Positions 51,958-62,024 of a stretch of 64,000 nt of DNA are shown in pieces. Under the pieces are notes generated by a model that saw nothing but the letters and a program-made list of their open reading frames with translations, ran no database searches and had not been told where the DNA came from. Positions within the stretch are counted from its first letter, which is position 1; every line of letters starts with the position of its first letter. This stretch comes from G965262015 sp965262015 (GTDB lineage Bacteria > Spirochaetota > Leptospiria > Turneriellales > CBDBES01), in the NCBI GenBank assembly GCA_965262015.1, contig OZ253494.1, positions 62,001-126,000 of the forward strand. The letters run 5' to 3'. The translations under genes were made by a program, and so were the position numbers.

Positions 51958-52028
51958 GTTAAATATATAGTCTTTAAGATAAAAATAGTAAATAAATTTG
52001 CATACAATAGTTTTTCTTGTATTTTACC

Positions 52029-52934
52029 TTATGAGCTTTTCATTGTTACATTTTCTGTGGGATATAAATGAAACCATGCTGTTGATAGATCTGGTATACA
52101 TTGTTCAAGCTGTAAGATATTGATTGTATGGTGAAGTAGAATCGTATCTATTGCACATTCCATAGTAGACAATAATTTTTCTATTTCCTTACTCTCATGC
52201 TTATTTACCAAAAGTAAAATTTGTGTTGGTGAAAAAATATATATTTGGCAAAATAACCCGAAGATCTTCTCGATTTGCTTAGTGACTAATGATTTTAACA
52301 TCGATATACATACTATGCCTTTAATAGCAACATATGACTGAATTGATTCAATTTGGATCCCTACAAGATGAACAGGGTACGTATTTTTGCTGAATGCCAA
52401 TTTTATTCTTTTTATCACATCATTCTCAATTTGTGCATAAATAGATTCATAAAAATTTTTAGGACGTACCTGTATCGTATTAGAAACAAAGAGATGAGAT
52501 ATATTGGCAAAAAGAAAATCAAAATTATACTCTAGAATTCTAGGGAAAACAGATAAAAGAACATAGATATTGTTCTGTAAAAAAAAACTTTTTACTTTTA
52601 ATAGAAAAGTACAGCCCTCATAATGGAAATCATGGTTAGTATGAACTTTCCCATTTAATGCTTGTACGACTAGGTCATGAATTAGTTTGATATCATCCAG
52701 CAGGCCAATATCATAGAAAACTTGTTTCATAAACGGATTGTACAGACATGTATGCAAAGAGGCTGTATGAATACTATTGGCAAATAAATAATGTGCTACC
52801 ATATCACGATAGATAAGGTCGCAAGGATTATCCATCTTGGATTCCCAATAATGTAATAATTGACTAGCCACCTCATGGGTGACTAATTTGGCATCAATGG
52901 CTTCTGTTAAACCAGAGAATACAGATTCTTTCAT
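52029..52934 (-). CDS. Uncharacterised protein, possibly with a degenerate GGDEF-like domain
   Basis: A 301-residue soluble protein. The C-terminal half (residues 165-275) has the layout of a nucleotide-cyclase-like fold, with FSKNTYPVHLVGIQIESIQSY, a middle helix, and IFSPTQILLLVNKHESKEIEKLLS, but no GGDEF motif remains. The N-terminal half has no recognised motif. The reading is uncertain. It is 6 bases from lipA, probably in the same operon. Confidence 0.45.
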   Translation of the reverse strand: MKESVFSGLTEAIDAKLVTHEVASQLLHYWESKMDNPCDLIYRDMVAHYLFANSIHTASLHTCLYNPFMKQVFYDIGLLDDIKLIHDLVVQALNGKVHTNHDFHYEGCTFLLKVKSFFLQNNIYVLLSVFPRILEYNFDFLFANISHLFVSNTIQVRPKNFYESIYAQIENDVIKRIKLAFSKNTYPVHLVGIQIESIQSYVAIKGIVCISMLKSLVTKQIEKIFGLFCQIYIFSPTQILLLVNKHESKEIEKLLSTMECAIDTILLHHTINILQLEQCIPDLSTAWFHLYPTENVTMKSS

Positions 52935-52940
52935 AAACGA

Positions 52941-53804
52941 CTATTTCACCCTTCGGCTTAATATGGCCTGCATCATATTCTGGGCCATATAGCTACTACG
53001 TACAAAAGGACCAACGGCACAAGCTAAAAAATTCAGCTCTTGACAATAACTTTCTAATTCTGTAAATACTTGATCTTCCCAATAATTTTGTACTCCAATC
53101 TGCTTGCTTGAAGGACGCAGATACTGTCCAATAGTTACAATGTCTACACTTGCTTGTTTAAGTTGATATAGAGTGTCTTTGACTTCTTGTATCGTCTCAC
53201 CTAAACCAACCATCATACCTGCTTTACGAATAATGTGGGGAAATTGCACATCTAAGTATTGGTAAAGCTTTAAAGAGCGATGATAGCCAGCCTGCGGGCG
53301 AATCTGTTTAGATAACCTTTCAACAGTCTCAATGTTATGCCCAATGACCAGCGGTTGAGCATTTCCAATTGTATCTAAACAGACCTTTTTTAAATGAAAA
53401 TCTGGTATTAGAGATTCTACATATACATTCATGTTATTTAGTCGCTGGATAATAGAAGAAAAATGATTGGCTAAAGCTACCTCTTCATCATCTCGTGCAA
53501 CAGAGGTAATTACTACATATTTATTATTTAAATGCAAAACAGAACGAATAATTTCTTCCTCTTCTACAATTTGGATATCTTGTATTTTTTGTGTTGGTTT
53601 ACTTGTGGTAACATCACAAAACTTACATAAACGAGTACATAACCTACCACCGATAAGATAGGTCGCTACGCCATTCTGTGAACATTCATAACGATTGGGA
53701 CATGATGATTCTTCACATACAGTATGTATATTTTTCCATTTGAGTAATTGAACATTATGATCAAAACTCAATCTAATCTTTTTAGTAGCTGACTTCTGTC
53801 TCAT
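52941..53804 (-). CDS. lipA: Lipoyl synthase
   Basis: Radical SAM enzyme that inserts two sulfurs into protein-bound octanoyl groups. The auxiliary cluster motif is in CEESSCPNRYEC, and the SAM cluster motif is CTRLCKFCD (CX3CX2C). The VGLGETIQEVKDTLYQLKQASVDIVTIGQYLRPS stretch is typical. ATG 53804 gives 287 residues and lies 2 bases after the upstream gene's stop; a frame from 53873 overlaps that gene. No lipB or lplA is seen nearby. Confidence 0.95.
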   Translation of the reverse strand: MRQKSATKKIRLSFDHNVQLLKWKNIHTVCEESSCPNRYECSQNGVATYLIGGRLCTRLCKFCDVTTSKPTQKIQDIQIVEEEEIIRSVLHLNNKYVVITSVARDDEEVALANHFSSIIQRLNNMNVYVESLIPDFHLKKVCLDTIGNAQPLVIGHNIETVERLSKQIRPQAGYHRSLKLYQYLDVQFPHIIRKAGMMVGLGETIQEVKDTLYQLKQASVDIVTIGQYLRPSSKQIGVQNYWEDQVFTELESYCQELNFLACAVGPFVRSSYMAQNMMQAILSRRVK

Positions 53805-53806
53805 AC

Positions 53807-55180
53807 TCACTGTATTTGACTCACCTCTAAGGCCGTCCGGTGGGCACTTATCACTAGGTCGCTGACAGCACAACCATTAAAATGATTATTGGCTAGATAG
53901 ATTCCAGGATAACCCTGCATTTTTTCAATAAGTTGTTTTTTAACCTTCACCGAATCCACGGTGTATTGTGGCACAATAAAAGAATTACGTATTACCTTCA
54001 CTAGATCTGGCTGATGCTTCAGATCAAGTAATTTCTGTAATGCATCTTGAGTCAATCTAATAATATCATTATCATCAAGCATCTCTAGATTCCCAGCCAT
54101 CGCTGTACGAGTAAGTAAAAATTTTTTAGGAGCTAACATAGGGAAAAGACGATTCATGAAGACTGTAGATAAAAAAGGAATTTTAGAGATGCTTGGTATG
54201 ATCATAGACTGTGCTCCTGAAGCAAAACGTGTACTAGACAAAGACCAACCATAAAATATAAAAGTAACTGCTCGCTCTATAAGTTTGGATGCCATATGGC
54301 TAATATCTTTGTCTATATTCTTAAATATCCTGGAGATGGAAGAAGGTGGAGTAGTAAAAATAACATGTCCAAAATAGCCATATCTCTTTTTATTACTATA
54401 CAAATGATAATTCTTGGCGGATGAAGATATATTAAAAATTTTATCATTAACAAATACAACACCTCTCTTCTTTAAATAATGTTCCAAGGCTAATACAAAA
54501 GTAGACATACCTCCCTGAAAAGATATAAAAGGAGCATTCCCCTTACGAGATTGTGCATACGTTAGACGCATGTCATGGGTACCCGCATTCCAGTCATCTT
54601 GTTGTTTTCTATCAATGGCTTCTCTTATACTCATGCCATTTTGTATATGTGAGAATATATCTCCAAAAACTCCAGATAAGACCACATCTTCAGCTTCCTG
54701 ATAAAATAATCCCCTTGTGAGTGAAGAGCCAAAATAGTTAGCAACATTTTTACCAAAGATGTGTTCAAATGCCTGGTATACAGACATATCGTCCCACAGG
54801 GAATGTGTTTTTTTAAGCTTCATTCGAAAGGGGAATTTTTCATAAAATAATAAAACTTGATTACGTACCCACTGGTCGCTAGCTATATTGACCTTGGCAA
54901 GATAGGGCTCTTTGGGAATAACAACATGACGAAATGATTTATCCGCATAGACAATTTGATCATAAATACCAATTTCCTGTGCAATCGAGAATATCATAGG
55001 GTTGGTCAAATAAACACCATAGTAACTATGTTCTAGAAGATTATCCCCATATTTTTCTGTACAACTCTGTCCACTCAGACCATTAGCCTCTATGAGAGTA
55101 ATTTTAGTGGGTTCGTGTAAATGAGATAAAAAATAAGCGATCAATAACCCACTGATGCCACCACCAACCACACATACCAT
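53807..55180 (-). CDS. hemG: Protoporphyrinogen oxidase-like FAD enzyme
   Basis: FAD-dependent oxidase of the HemY/PPOX and amine oxidase family. The N-terminal dinucleotide motif VVGGGISGLLIAYFLS is clear, followed by ITLIEAN. Further on there is FQGGMSTFVLALEHYLKKRG and, near the C terminus, GYPGIYLANNHFNGCAVSDLVISA, the family ending. Length is 457 residues. No other haem gene is present here, so the substrate is inferred; it may be another FAD-dependent oxidase. Overlap spacing with lipA is 2 bases. Confidence 0.75.
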   Translation of the reverse strand: MVCVVGGGISGLLIAYFLSHLHEPTKITLIEANGLSGQSCTEKYGDNLLEHSYYGVYLTNPMIFSIAQEIGIYDQIVYADKSFRHVVIPKEPYLAKVNIASDQWVRNQVLLFYEKFPFRMKLKKTHSLWDDMSVYQAFEHIFGKNVANYFGSSLTRGLFYQEAEDVVLSGVFGDIFSHIQNGMSIREAIDRKQQDDWNAGTHDMRLTYAQSRKGNAPFISFQGGMSTFVLALEHYLKKRGVVFVNDKIFNISSSAKNYHLYSNKKRYGYFGHVIFTTPPSSISRIFKNIDKDISHMASKLIERAVTFIFYGWSLSSTRFASGAQSMIIPSISKIPFLSTVFMNRLFPMLAPKKFLLTRTAMAGNLEMLDDNDIIRLTQDALQKLLDLKHQPDLVKVIRNSFIVPQYTVDSVKVKKQLIEKMQGYPGIYLANNHFNGCAVSDLVISAHRTALEVSQIQ

Positions 55181-55264
55181 AACAAGATATTATGTAAGTC
55201 AGTACCTCGTGTCAAGTACTACAATACTCATGATTTTTTATTTGACACAAAGTTTGTAATAAAC

Positions 55265-55280
55265 ACAGTGGGCTCACTGT
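55265..55280. promoter_or_regulatory. Short inverted repeat between divergent genes
   Basis: ACAGTG and CACTGT flank a GGCT loop in the 148-base gap between the oxidase-like gene and the nitronate monooxygenase gene. It lacks a T-run and so is not a standard terminator. It may be an operator or chance. Confidence is low. Confidence 0.25.
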
Positions 55281-55328
55281 AGCTTTTCTTCCCTTAAGGA
55301 AAATTATAGTTATAGCAGGCACTACCAT

Positions 55329-56249
55329 ATGAAAATAGATACAGCAATCACCAAAATGATTAATATCGATCTCCCTATCATTGGGGCCCCCATGTTTTTA
55401 GTCTCTTACCCCGAGTTAGTACTAGCGGTATCTAACGCAGGAGGGTTAGGAACATTTCCTGCTCTTAACTATCGTACAACGGCAGAACTGAAAGACGCTT
55501 TGCAAGAAATACGCTCCAAAACAAATAAACCAATTGGTGTCAATATCATCCTTTACAAGACCCATAACCCACAATGGCACGAGCAGTTGCAGGTATGTTT
55601 AGATGAAAAAGTTGAAGTTATTATTGCTAGTCTAGGTACTCCAAAATCTATCATCAATGAAGTACACTCTACGAATGCAAAAATATTCTGTGATGTTACT
55701 ACTTTAAAACATGCTAGAATTGTGGCCAAGAGTGGTGCAGATGCCCTAGTTGCTGTTGCCCAAGGAGCTGGTGGGCACGCTGGTGCAATCAGTCCATTCA
55801 GTCTAATACCATATCTTAAAAAAGAGATAGGTTTACCTGTTATAGCGGCAGGAGCGATTAGTGGTGGTAAGCAGATGGTGGCGTCTCTAGCATTAGGAGC
55901 AGATGCCGTTTATATTGGTACTCGATTAATCGCTACTACAGAAGCAACGCATACTAATCAGGACTATAAGCAAATGATTGTTGATGCGAAACCTGAAGAC
56001 ATCGAGTTTACAGACAAGGTGTCTGGTTTACCTGCTAACTGGCTAAGAAAAAGTCTGCCCCCGTTGGATGAGGCAGACGATGCGAATCAACCTTCTCCTC
56101 TCGATACCGAATACAAAAAATGGAAAACTATCTATTCTGCCGGACACGGAGTCGCCCAGATTGATGAAATTCAGTCTGCTACCCATATCATACAAGATAT
56201 GCTTCAAGAATATAAGAATACTGTTCAAACTTTACCTCAAATACATTAA
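55329..56249 (+). CDS. Nitronate monooxygenase family protein
   Basis: FMN-dependent 2-nitropropane dioxygenase/nitronate monooxygenase-like TIM barrel of 306 residues. LPIIGAPMFLVSYPELVLAVSNAGGLG is at the start, then PIGVNIIL, and the flavin-binding AQGAGGHAG and VIAAGAISGGKQMVASLALGADAVYIGTR segments are complete. The catalytic His in GGHAG is present. Related proteins include enoyl-ACP reductase FabK, so that role is possible. It is divergent from the PPOX-like gene and followed by plsC after 14 bases. Confidence 0.88.
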   Translation: MKIDTAITKMINIDLPIIGAPMFLVSYPELVLAVSNAGGLGTFPALNYRTTAELKDALQEIRSKTNKPIGVNIILYKTHNPQWHEQLQVCLDEKVEVIIASLGTPKSIINEVHSTNAKIFCDVTTLKHARIVAKSGADALVAVAQGAGGHAGAISPFSLIPYLKKEIGLPVIAAGAISGGKQMVASLALGADAVYIGTRLIATTEATHTNQDYKQMIVDAKPEDIEFTDKVSGLPANWLRKSLPPLDEADDANQPSPLDTEYKKWKTIYSAGHGVAQIDEIQSATHIIQDMLQEYKNTVQTLPQIH

Positions 56250-56263
56250 TCTTATCTTTTACC

Positions 56264-57028
56264 ATGCACCGTAAGGCTTTATACCATATTCTTTTTGGTC
56301 TCTCTATGTTATTGCTAATAATCATCCATATACTAATGTGTTCAATAGCTCGTGTATGTATGCTTTTATTTCCCCAAAAAATAGCTTATCCTCTATGTAA
56401 ATGGATCATGAGAAGTATATGGGCACCTCTAATGATATTAGCTACATTCACTCGAGTGAAAAAAATAGATTTTCATAAGGCACATAAAGTGAAACAACCC
56501 TGCCTAGTGATCAGTAATCATACGACATGGATAGACATTCCAAGTATGCTAGCTTATCTGCCAGTGTGGTTTCTTTTCTTGTCAAAAGCAAGTGTATTTA
56601 AATATCCTTTTATAGGTCCAATAATGCAGTTAATGAATTTTATACCCATAGAGAGGGCATCCATTCTAAATGCGGGGCATGCTGTTCTTAATATTGTGCG
56701 TCAGATGCAAGAGGGAAACAATGTTCTTATCTATCCAGAAGGTACCACCAATTCCAGAAACGATGGTTCTTTACTTAAATTTAGACCTGGTATTGTACTA
56801 ATTGCAGAAAAAATGAACTGTGATATTCTGCCTGTTTTAGTTTATCATGACATAGGGATGAATGAACCTGCACAGTTTTCTGCGAGGCCAGAAACTATGC
56901 TTATTAAGATACTGGATCCTATTGTTCCTGGCGATAAATTATATCCAGATGCAACTGCTTCTAAAAAAAGTCTTGAAAAAATTCATACATACTTATCCCA
57001 AGAATATCAGAATTTAAGAAATAGTTAA
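56264..57028 (+). CDS. plsC: 1-acyl-sn-glycerol-3-phosphate acyltransferase
   Basis: Acyltransferase forming phosphatidic acid in the membrane. The HX4D motif reads NHTTWIDIP, followed by KASVFKYPFIGPIMQ, and the second motif YPEGTTNSR is present. An N-terminal membrane segment (residues 8-32) is seen. Length is 254 residues. The upstream gene is a nitronate monooxygenase-type protein, and the downstream one a DUF2064 glycosyltransferase, with 21 bases between. Confidence 0.92.
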   Translation: MHRKALYHILFGLSMLLLIIIHILMCSIARVCMLLFPQKIAYPLCKWIMRSIWAPLMILATFTRVKKIDFHKAHKVKQPCLVISNHTTWIDIPSMLAYLPVWFLFLSKASVFKYPFIGPIMQLMNFIPIERASILNAGHAVLNIVRQMQEGNNVLIYPEGTTNSRNDGSLLKFRPGIVLIAEKMNCDILPVLVYHDIGMNEPAQFSARPETMLIKILDPIVPGDKLYPDATASKKSLEKIHTYLSQEYQNLRNS

Positions 57029-57049
57029 GTAACATTATCCACATAAACC

Positions 57050-57766
57050 ATGAAAGTGGCCTTTATAGTATTTGCTAAAGCTCCAATTAAAAACTTTGTA
57101 AAAACTAGATTGGCAGAACATACTAATCATACATTTGCATTCCAATCCTATAAAATGATGTTGCGTTGGCAGTGGAATAATCTTCAAGATATTATTAACC
57201 AGAACTACTTTAGTACACAAAGTAAAATATTTATTTATACCGCAAAACCCATGTTGTTATCCTTTAAAGAAGCTAAGCAATCGTTCTCTTTTCTGCCCAG
57301 TATAAAGCAACTACAAATAGTGGAACAAAGTAATGGCAATCTAGGAACAAGATTAAACAAAGCTCTACAAAATACACAGAAAAAATTTGATTATGTAATT
57401 ATATGGGGTACAGATGTACCCTTATTAACCATACATGATTTTAAAGAGGTACTCCATAATTTTCCACGTGCTAGTGTCATAAAATCCATGGATGGTGGTT
57501 ACAATCTTATTGCACTAAACACACAAGATTATTCACCCAACCTTTTTAGTAATATCAGATGGAGTACAAATCAAACATGGTTTGATCAAAAAAATAGGCT
57601 ACAAGAACATCGGATTCCTTTTGACATTGTAGCTACAAAACCAGATCTAGATACAACCAAGGACATTGTAAAAAATATTTTACATGCACACAAAGAACGT
57701 GATGCACATATAAAAAAAATTTACATTGAAAGACTATATGCCTTGGAAACATTGTTGAAAGAGTGA
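57050..57766 (+). CDS. DUF2064 (TIGR04282-type) glycosyltransferase
   Basis: A 238-residue protein with FAKAPIKNFVKTRLAEHT at the N terminus, IIWGTDVPLLTI, and MDGGYNLIALNTQDYSPNLFSNIRWSTNQTW, which are the marks of the nucleotidyltransferase-like DUF2064 family linked to arsenosugar-type glycosyl transfer. The real substrate here is not known. The stop overlaps the penicillin-binding gene by 4 bases (ATGA). Confidence 0.82.
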   Translation: MKVAFIVFAKAPIKNFVKTRLAEHTNHTFAFQSYKMMLRWQWNNLQDIINQNYFSTQSKIFIYTAKPMLLSFKEAKQSFSFLPSIKQLQIVEQSNGNLGTRLNKALQNTQKKFDYVIIWGTDVPLLTIHDFKEVLHNFPRASVIKSMDGGYNLIALNTQDYSPNLFSNIRWSTNQTWFDQKNRLQEHRIPFDIVATKPDLDTTKDIVKNILHAHKERDAHIKKIYIERLYALETLLKE

Positions 57767-60216
57767 CTATGCTTCGTAGATTAATATCTCGATATACTAT
57801 TCTTATTACTTCTGTTTTATTAGCCATCGCTAATTCTAACAAGAACGTGTTCTGGTTTCTGAAACTCGCTTTTTTTACAATTTTATTCATTAGCCTACTC
57901 TCTATATTTACCATTTTATCACCTCCAGATATACTATCTGTATACCAGCTTAAAGAATATCAGCCGTCCACACCATCTAAATTATTAGATCGTAATGGTA
58001 AGTTGATTAGTACATTTTTTACAAAAAATAGAATTATCATTCAGCATAAAGATATCTCTCCAAAACTAATTCAAGCTTTCATTGCAATGGAAGACAGTAA
58101 TTTCTATTCTCATTATGGGTTTGATATACAAGCTATTTTACGAGCCTTTTTAACCAATCTACAACATGGTAGTGTACGACAAGGGGGTTCTACCATGACA
58201 CAGCAACTTACCAAAATTATTCTTACTGACCGCAAAAAAACATATACCCGAAAAATTAAGGAATTACTACTTGCCATAATCATTGAGTATCTTTATACAA
58301 AAGAGGAAATATTACAATTATACTTTAACCAAATTTATTTTGGTCATGGTAACTATGGTGCAGAAGCTGCTTCTTTATTCTATTTTAAGAAATCTGCTAA
58401 GGATGTTAGTATAGGAGAGGCTGCAATATTAGCCAGCTTACCTGCTGCACCAAATGGCTATTCACCCATTAAACATCCCAAACGTTCACTGCATCGAGTG
58501 GCTCATGTTTTCATGAAAATGATAGATCAGAATTTTATTGATATAGAAACTGCCTTACATGCCTTTACCGATATAGCAAGCTATTATGTTGGTCTAAATA
58601 TTGCTCCTAGTTCAACTGCTTATGGGTTACGCGATGATAACGCTCCCTACTTTACAGAATATATGCGTCAACTTTTGAGTAAAGAAGTAGGGGCTAATGC
58701 ACTTTATAATGATGGATTTACTATTTATAGTAGCTTAGATCTAGAACACCAAAAAATTGCCAACAATATCTTTTCGAAGGCAATTAAAAAACAAAATGAG
58801 ATTTCATACAAATCTGCTTTTAAGTATAATTTAGCCTTAGCAACAAGTCACTCACCAGTGATTGCTCTGAGTCATCTACTTTTTGAGATACCTGAATTTA
58901 AAGTTAAAAAGAATCTAGAACACTATAAAATAGAATTAAAATTTCAAAGAGAAATTGCCAATAAAATAGAATTACTAAACTTAGCTTCTGTAAATCTACC
59001 TATTCTAGATACTTTTCTATTAAGACAAATTCATCACAATCCATTCAATATGAGATTAAGAACAGTACAGGGTGCATTTATTGAAATGGATAACTTAACG
59101 GGAGAAGTAACTGTCATGATTGGTGGTACAAACTTTAGTACACGAAATCAGATTAATCGTTCAGTGAGTGCTTATAGGCAACCTGGTTCAACCTTTAAGG
59201 CATTCATCTTTGCGTCTGCGATAGATAAAAAAATAGTTACTGCGGCCACTATCTTCCCCGATTCGCCAATGTTATTTTTGGATGAAGAAGGTGAAAGTTG
59301 GACACCTAAAAACTACGGCAAACAGTATTCCGGCTATATATCCCTTCGAAAGGCATTGACTTATTCGGCTAATATGGTATCTCTTGCAGTAGTTAAAGAA
59401 GCAGGTTTATCTAATTTACTGCCAATCTTATCACAATGTCTACATACGCCAATGAACTCCATTCCCAATAATTTGTCTATTGCATTAGGTTCGCACGAAG
59501 TAACTCCTCTACAAATGATACATGCTTTTTCTCTTTTCCCACGTGGTGGGAAAGATATCGCTCTAAAATTTTATGACCGTATCGTAAATTCCCATGGTAA
59601 AGTAATAAAGCAAAACAAGATAAGCCCAGAAAATCAAAAACAGATTCTACAACCATCTACCTCTAAAATTATGTTGTCTCTTCTAGAAGATGTTGTAGAT
59701 AAAGGTACTGGCAAATTTATTCGCATAAGAAGTGGCTATAAAGGATATGCCGCAGGTAAAACAGGTACAAGCCAAAACTATCGAGATGCTTGGTTTGTTG
59801 GCACCAACCACCGTTACACTAGTAGCGTATGGTTGGGCTATGATAAATCTTATTATACTTTAGGTGTAGGTCAAACAGGTGGCTCTGTTGCAGCCCCAAT
59901 ATGGGGTGACTATCAACATCGTTTAAATTACATGTATTCTATTAAACGCAAAGTGGATGTTAATACTCTGATTCCTGAAGCAAAAAATCACCGAAAATCT
60001 ATTGTAGAAGCCATGATCTGTCAAGAGACTGGGAAAGTATATAATCCAGCATGCCCCTGTAATGAACCTTATCAAGAAAATTTTGCCTTAAATACCGTAC
60101 CTAATGATACATGTGACAGCATATTCCAGTCAAAGCAAGTGACGACACCTCTCGTCAATCAGTCAGCTAAGCATTCTTCAAAGGAAAATTTTTTTCAAGG
60201 AGATGATGATTTATAA
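57763..60216 (+). CDS. Penicillin-binding protein 1A family, class A
   Basis: Bifunctional peptidoglycan synthase. The N-terminal membrane segment is at about 27-50. The glycosyltransferase domain reads AFIAMEDSNFYSHYGFD and RQGGSTMTQQLTKI. The transpeptidase part has the active SxxK in PGSTFKAFIF, the SxN in YSANMVS, and KTGTSQNYRDAWF. Length is 817 residues. The C-terminal tail is Lys/Ser-rich. It overlaps dnaX (TAATG). Confidence 0.95.
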   Translation: MTMLRRLISRYTILITSVLLAIANSNKNVFWFLKLAFFTILFISLLSIFTILSPPDILSVYQLKEYQPSTPSKLLDRNGKLISTFFTKNRIIIQHKDISPKLIQAFIAMEDSNFYSHYGFDIQAILRAFLTNLQHGSVRQGGSTMTQQLTKIILTDRKKTYTRKIKELLLAIIIEYLYTKEEILQLYFNQIYFGHGNYGAEAASLFYFKKSAKDVSIGEAAILASLPAAPNGYSPIKHPKRSLHRVAHVFMKMIDQNFIDIETALHAFTDIASYYVGLNIAPSSTAYGLRDDNAPYFTEYMRQLLSKEVGANALYNDGFTIYSSLDLEHQKIANNIFSKAIKKQNEISYKSAFKYNLALATSHSPVIALSHLLFEIPEFKVKKNLEHYKIELKFQREIANKIELLNLASVNLPILDTFLLRQIHHNPFNMRLRTVQGAFIEMDNLTGEVTVMIGGTNFSTRNQINRSVSAYRQPGSTFKAFIFASAIDKKIVTAATIFPDSPMLFLDEEGESWTPKNYGKQYSGYISLRKALTYSANMVSLAVVKEAGLSNLLPILSQCLHTPMNSIPNNLSIALGSHEVTPLQMIHAFSLFPRGGKDIALKFYDRIVNSHGKVIKQNKISPENQKQILQPSTSKIMLSLLEDVVDKGTGKFIRIRSGYKGYAAGKTGTSQNYRDAWFVGTNHRYTSSVWLGYDKSYYTLGVGQTGGSVAAPIWGDYQHRLNYMYSIKRKVDVNTLIPEAKNHRKSIVEAMICQETGKVYNPACPCNEPYQENFALNTVPNDTCDSIFQSKQVTTPLVNQSAKHSSKENFFQGDDDL

Positions 60217-61592
60217 TGCAATCTCTAGCACTGAAGTACCGCCCTAATTCATTTGCCGACATTGTGGGCCAGAAAATGTTTACTCAAAGTGTCCAGAATA
60301 GTTTACGTTCTAATAAAATGCACCACGCATATCTTTTTTTTGGAGCTAGGGGGGTTGGGAAAACTTCAGCCGCCAGGATCCTAGCCAAGAGTCTTAACTG
60401 TACCAATAGAAATGATACCGAATTTTGTAATCATTGTGACAATTGCATCCTAATTACGGTTGGAAATCACCCAGACGTCCTGGAGATGGATGCGGCCTCT
60501 AACCGTGGTATTGACCATATACGTCATATTAGAGAAAATATTAAATTTGCTCCTATGCAATCCCAATATAAGGTTTATATTATTGATGAAGTACATATGC
60601 TAACCAATGAGGCTTTTAATGCTCTACTGAAAACACTAGAAGAGCCACCTAAGCATATAATATTTATTTTGGCTACAACAGAAAAACATAAAATCCCTGA
60701 AACTATTTTATCTAGATGCCAAATATTCCCTTTCCATAAGTTTTCCATTGATGAAATGAAACAACGCCTAACATATATCATTCAAAAAGAAGACATATCC
60801 ATAGATATAGATGTCTTACCTATTATTATTTATCAAGCTGAAGGCTCAATGCGTGACGTACTTTCTCTTCTGGACCAAATGCTTACTTATTCTGGAGATA
60901 AAACCATTACCATAGAAATGGCATATATAGTTTTAGGATTGACTAACTTTAATACCTATGTCAATCTTTTAGATGCTATCCATAAACGAAATATCAAACA
61001 AGCCCTATTTTCTATTGAACAAGTATACCAAGAGGGGTATAACTTGAAACAATTTATATGGGATTTTTTGAATATCATTAAAAATATATATTTAATCAAA
61101 AAAGAAGTTCTTACAAACCAGTCCAGCATGTTACCTCAATCTTACTTCGAGACATTGCAAACAATGACAGAATATTGGGATATACATGAACTTTACTCAC
61201 TCTTTGAAGAGCTCTATAAATTTTATAATGGTTGGATAGAGATGCAAATGAGTAAAAGTAGTGAGGCTAAAATTGCTGTAGAAATCATACTAATAAAAAT
61301 TATTACTAAACTTGAACAGCCATCTGTGGCACAATTAACTCACAATATCATGCAATTGAAGCACTCCTTAGAAGCACAAACATCAATTTCCCAAAAAACT
61401 ATAGAAAAGCCACAGGAGGCACTAGAACAGCCTACAACAGCCCATTCCATCAAAAAAGCACCAGTACCAGTAGACAGTCTTGTTTCACCACAGACTACCA
61501 AAAATACAGATGTTGGTACCATTCTCAAGCGAGATTTGCTAACAGATAATCAATCTAAAGTGGATTCTGAATTTAATTCTCTATTTAACTAA
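60216..61592 (+). CDS. dnaX: DNA polymerase III subunit gamma/tau
   Basis: Clamp loader subunit. Walker A GARGVGKTSAARILA, a zinc module with CTNRNDTEFCNHCDNC, the DEVHML Walker B, and the sensor segment LSRCQIFPFHKFS are all readable. At 458 residues it is short; the C-terminal tail contains Gln/Thr/Pro-rich stretches (residues 385-440). No slippery heptamer in the right frame was recognised. It follows the PBP gene with one-base overlap; recR and ybaB are not adjacent. Confidence 0.94.
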   Translation: MQSLALKYRPNSFADIVGQKMFTQSVQNSLRSNKMHHAYLFFGARGVGKTSAARILAKSLNCTNRNDTEFCNHCDNCILITVGNHPDVLEMDAASNRGIDHIRHIRENIKFAPMQSQYKVYIIDEVHMLTNEAFNALLKTLEEPPKHIIFILATTEKHKIPETILSRCQIFPFHKFSIDEMKQRLTYIIQKEDISIDIDVLPIIIYQAEGSMRDVLSLLDQMLTYSGDKTITIEMAYIVLGLTNFNTYVNLLDAIHKRNIKQALFSIEQVYQEGYNLKQFIWDFLNIIKNIYLIKKEVLTNQSSMLPQSYFETLQTMTEYWDIHELYSLFEELYKFYNGWIEMQMSKSSEAKIAVEIILIKIITKLEQPSVAQLTHNIMQLKHSLEAQTSISQKTIEKPQEALEQPTTAHSIKKAPVPVDSLVSPQTTKNTDVGTILKRDLLTDNQSKVDSEFNSLFN

Positions 61593-61690
61593 CTTTTTAC
61601 ATAAATAATTCGATTAATAAGTAAAAAATGCTATCCTATAACATCCATATTGTCGATAGTCTCATAGAAAACTATTAAGGGGGTTGTTTT

Positions 61691-62002
61691 ATGGCGATAA
61701 ATATTAATAGAATAGATGGTCCCAGCGACATACACAAAGCAGGCAAAGGGAAAAAAGTTAAAGGGCAAGACCATGTTGCCCCCATCAACCAACATGGTTC
61801 GGATCGAGTTAGTATTTCGGAAGAAGCTAAACAGGCTAGTGAGTTAGTAAAAATGCAAAAAAAGATAAAAGAAAGTCCTGATATTCGTAGAGAACGGGTT
61901 AGTGAAGTGAGAACTAAAATGGCACAGGGTGAATACGATGATATTGACCATAAATTATTGGATCGAGTGGCAGATAAAATTGCTCAGTCGTTTATCCGTT
62001 AG
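61691..62002 (+). CDS. flgM: Anti-sigma-28 factor FlgM
   Basis: Flagellar anti-sigma factor which holds the sigma-28 factor inactive until the hook is complete. The 103-residue protein ends in the FlgM segment: DRVSISEEAKQASE, then IRRERVSEVRTKMAQGEYDDI and LLDRVADKIAQSFI. The N-terminal part is basic. AAGGGGG at 61677-61683 is an excellent ribosome binding site, 7 bases from the ATG. It is followed after 22 bases by a degenerate iron-ADH-like gene. Confidence 0.85.
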   Translation: MAININRIDGPSDIHKAGKGKKVKGQDHVAPINQHGSDRVSISEEAKQASELVKMQKKIKESPDIRRERVSEVRTKMAQGEYDDIDHKLLDRVADKIAQSFIR

Positions 62003-62024
62003 TTGTTTGTAAATTCATACTAAC

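Noticed and set aside
61440..61460. A-rich run in dnaX as a programmed frameshift site
   Set aside because: The A run is not in the slippery phase, and no hairpin follows it.
61640..61675. Sigma-28-like GTCGATAG before flgM
   Set aside because: The required TAAA element is not found 15 bases upstream.
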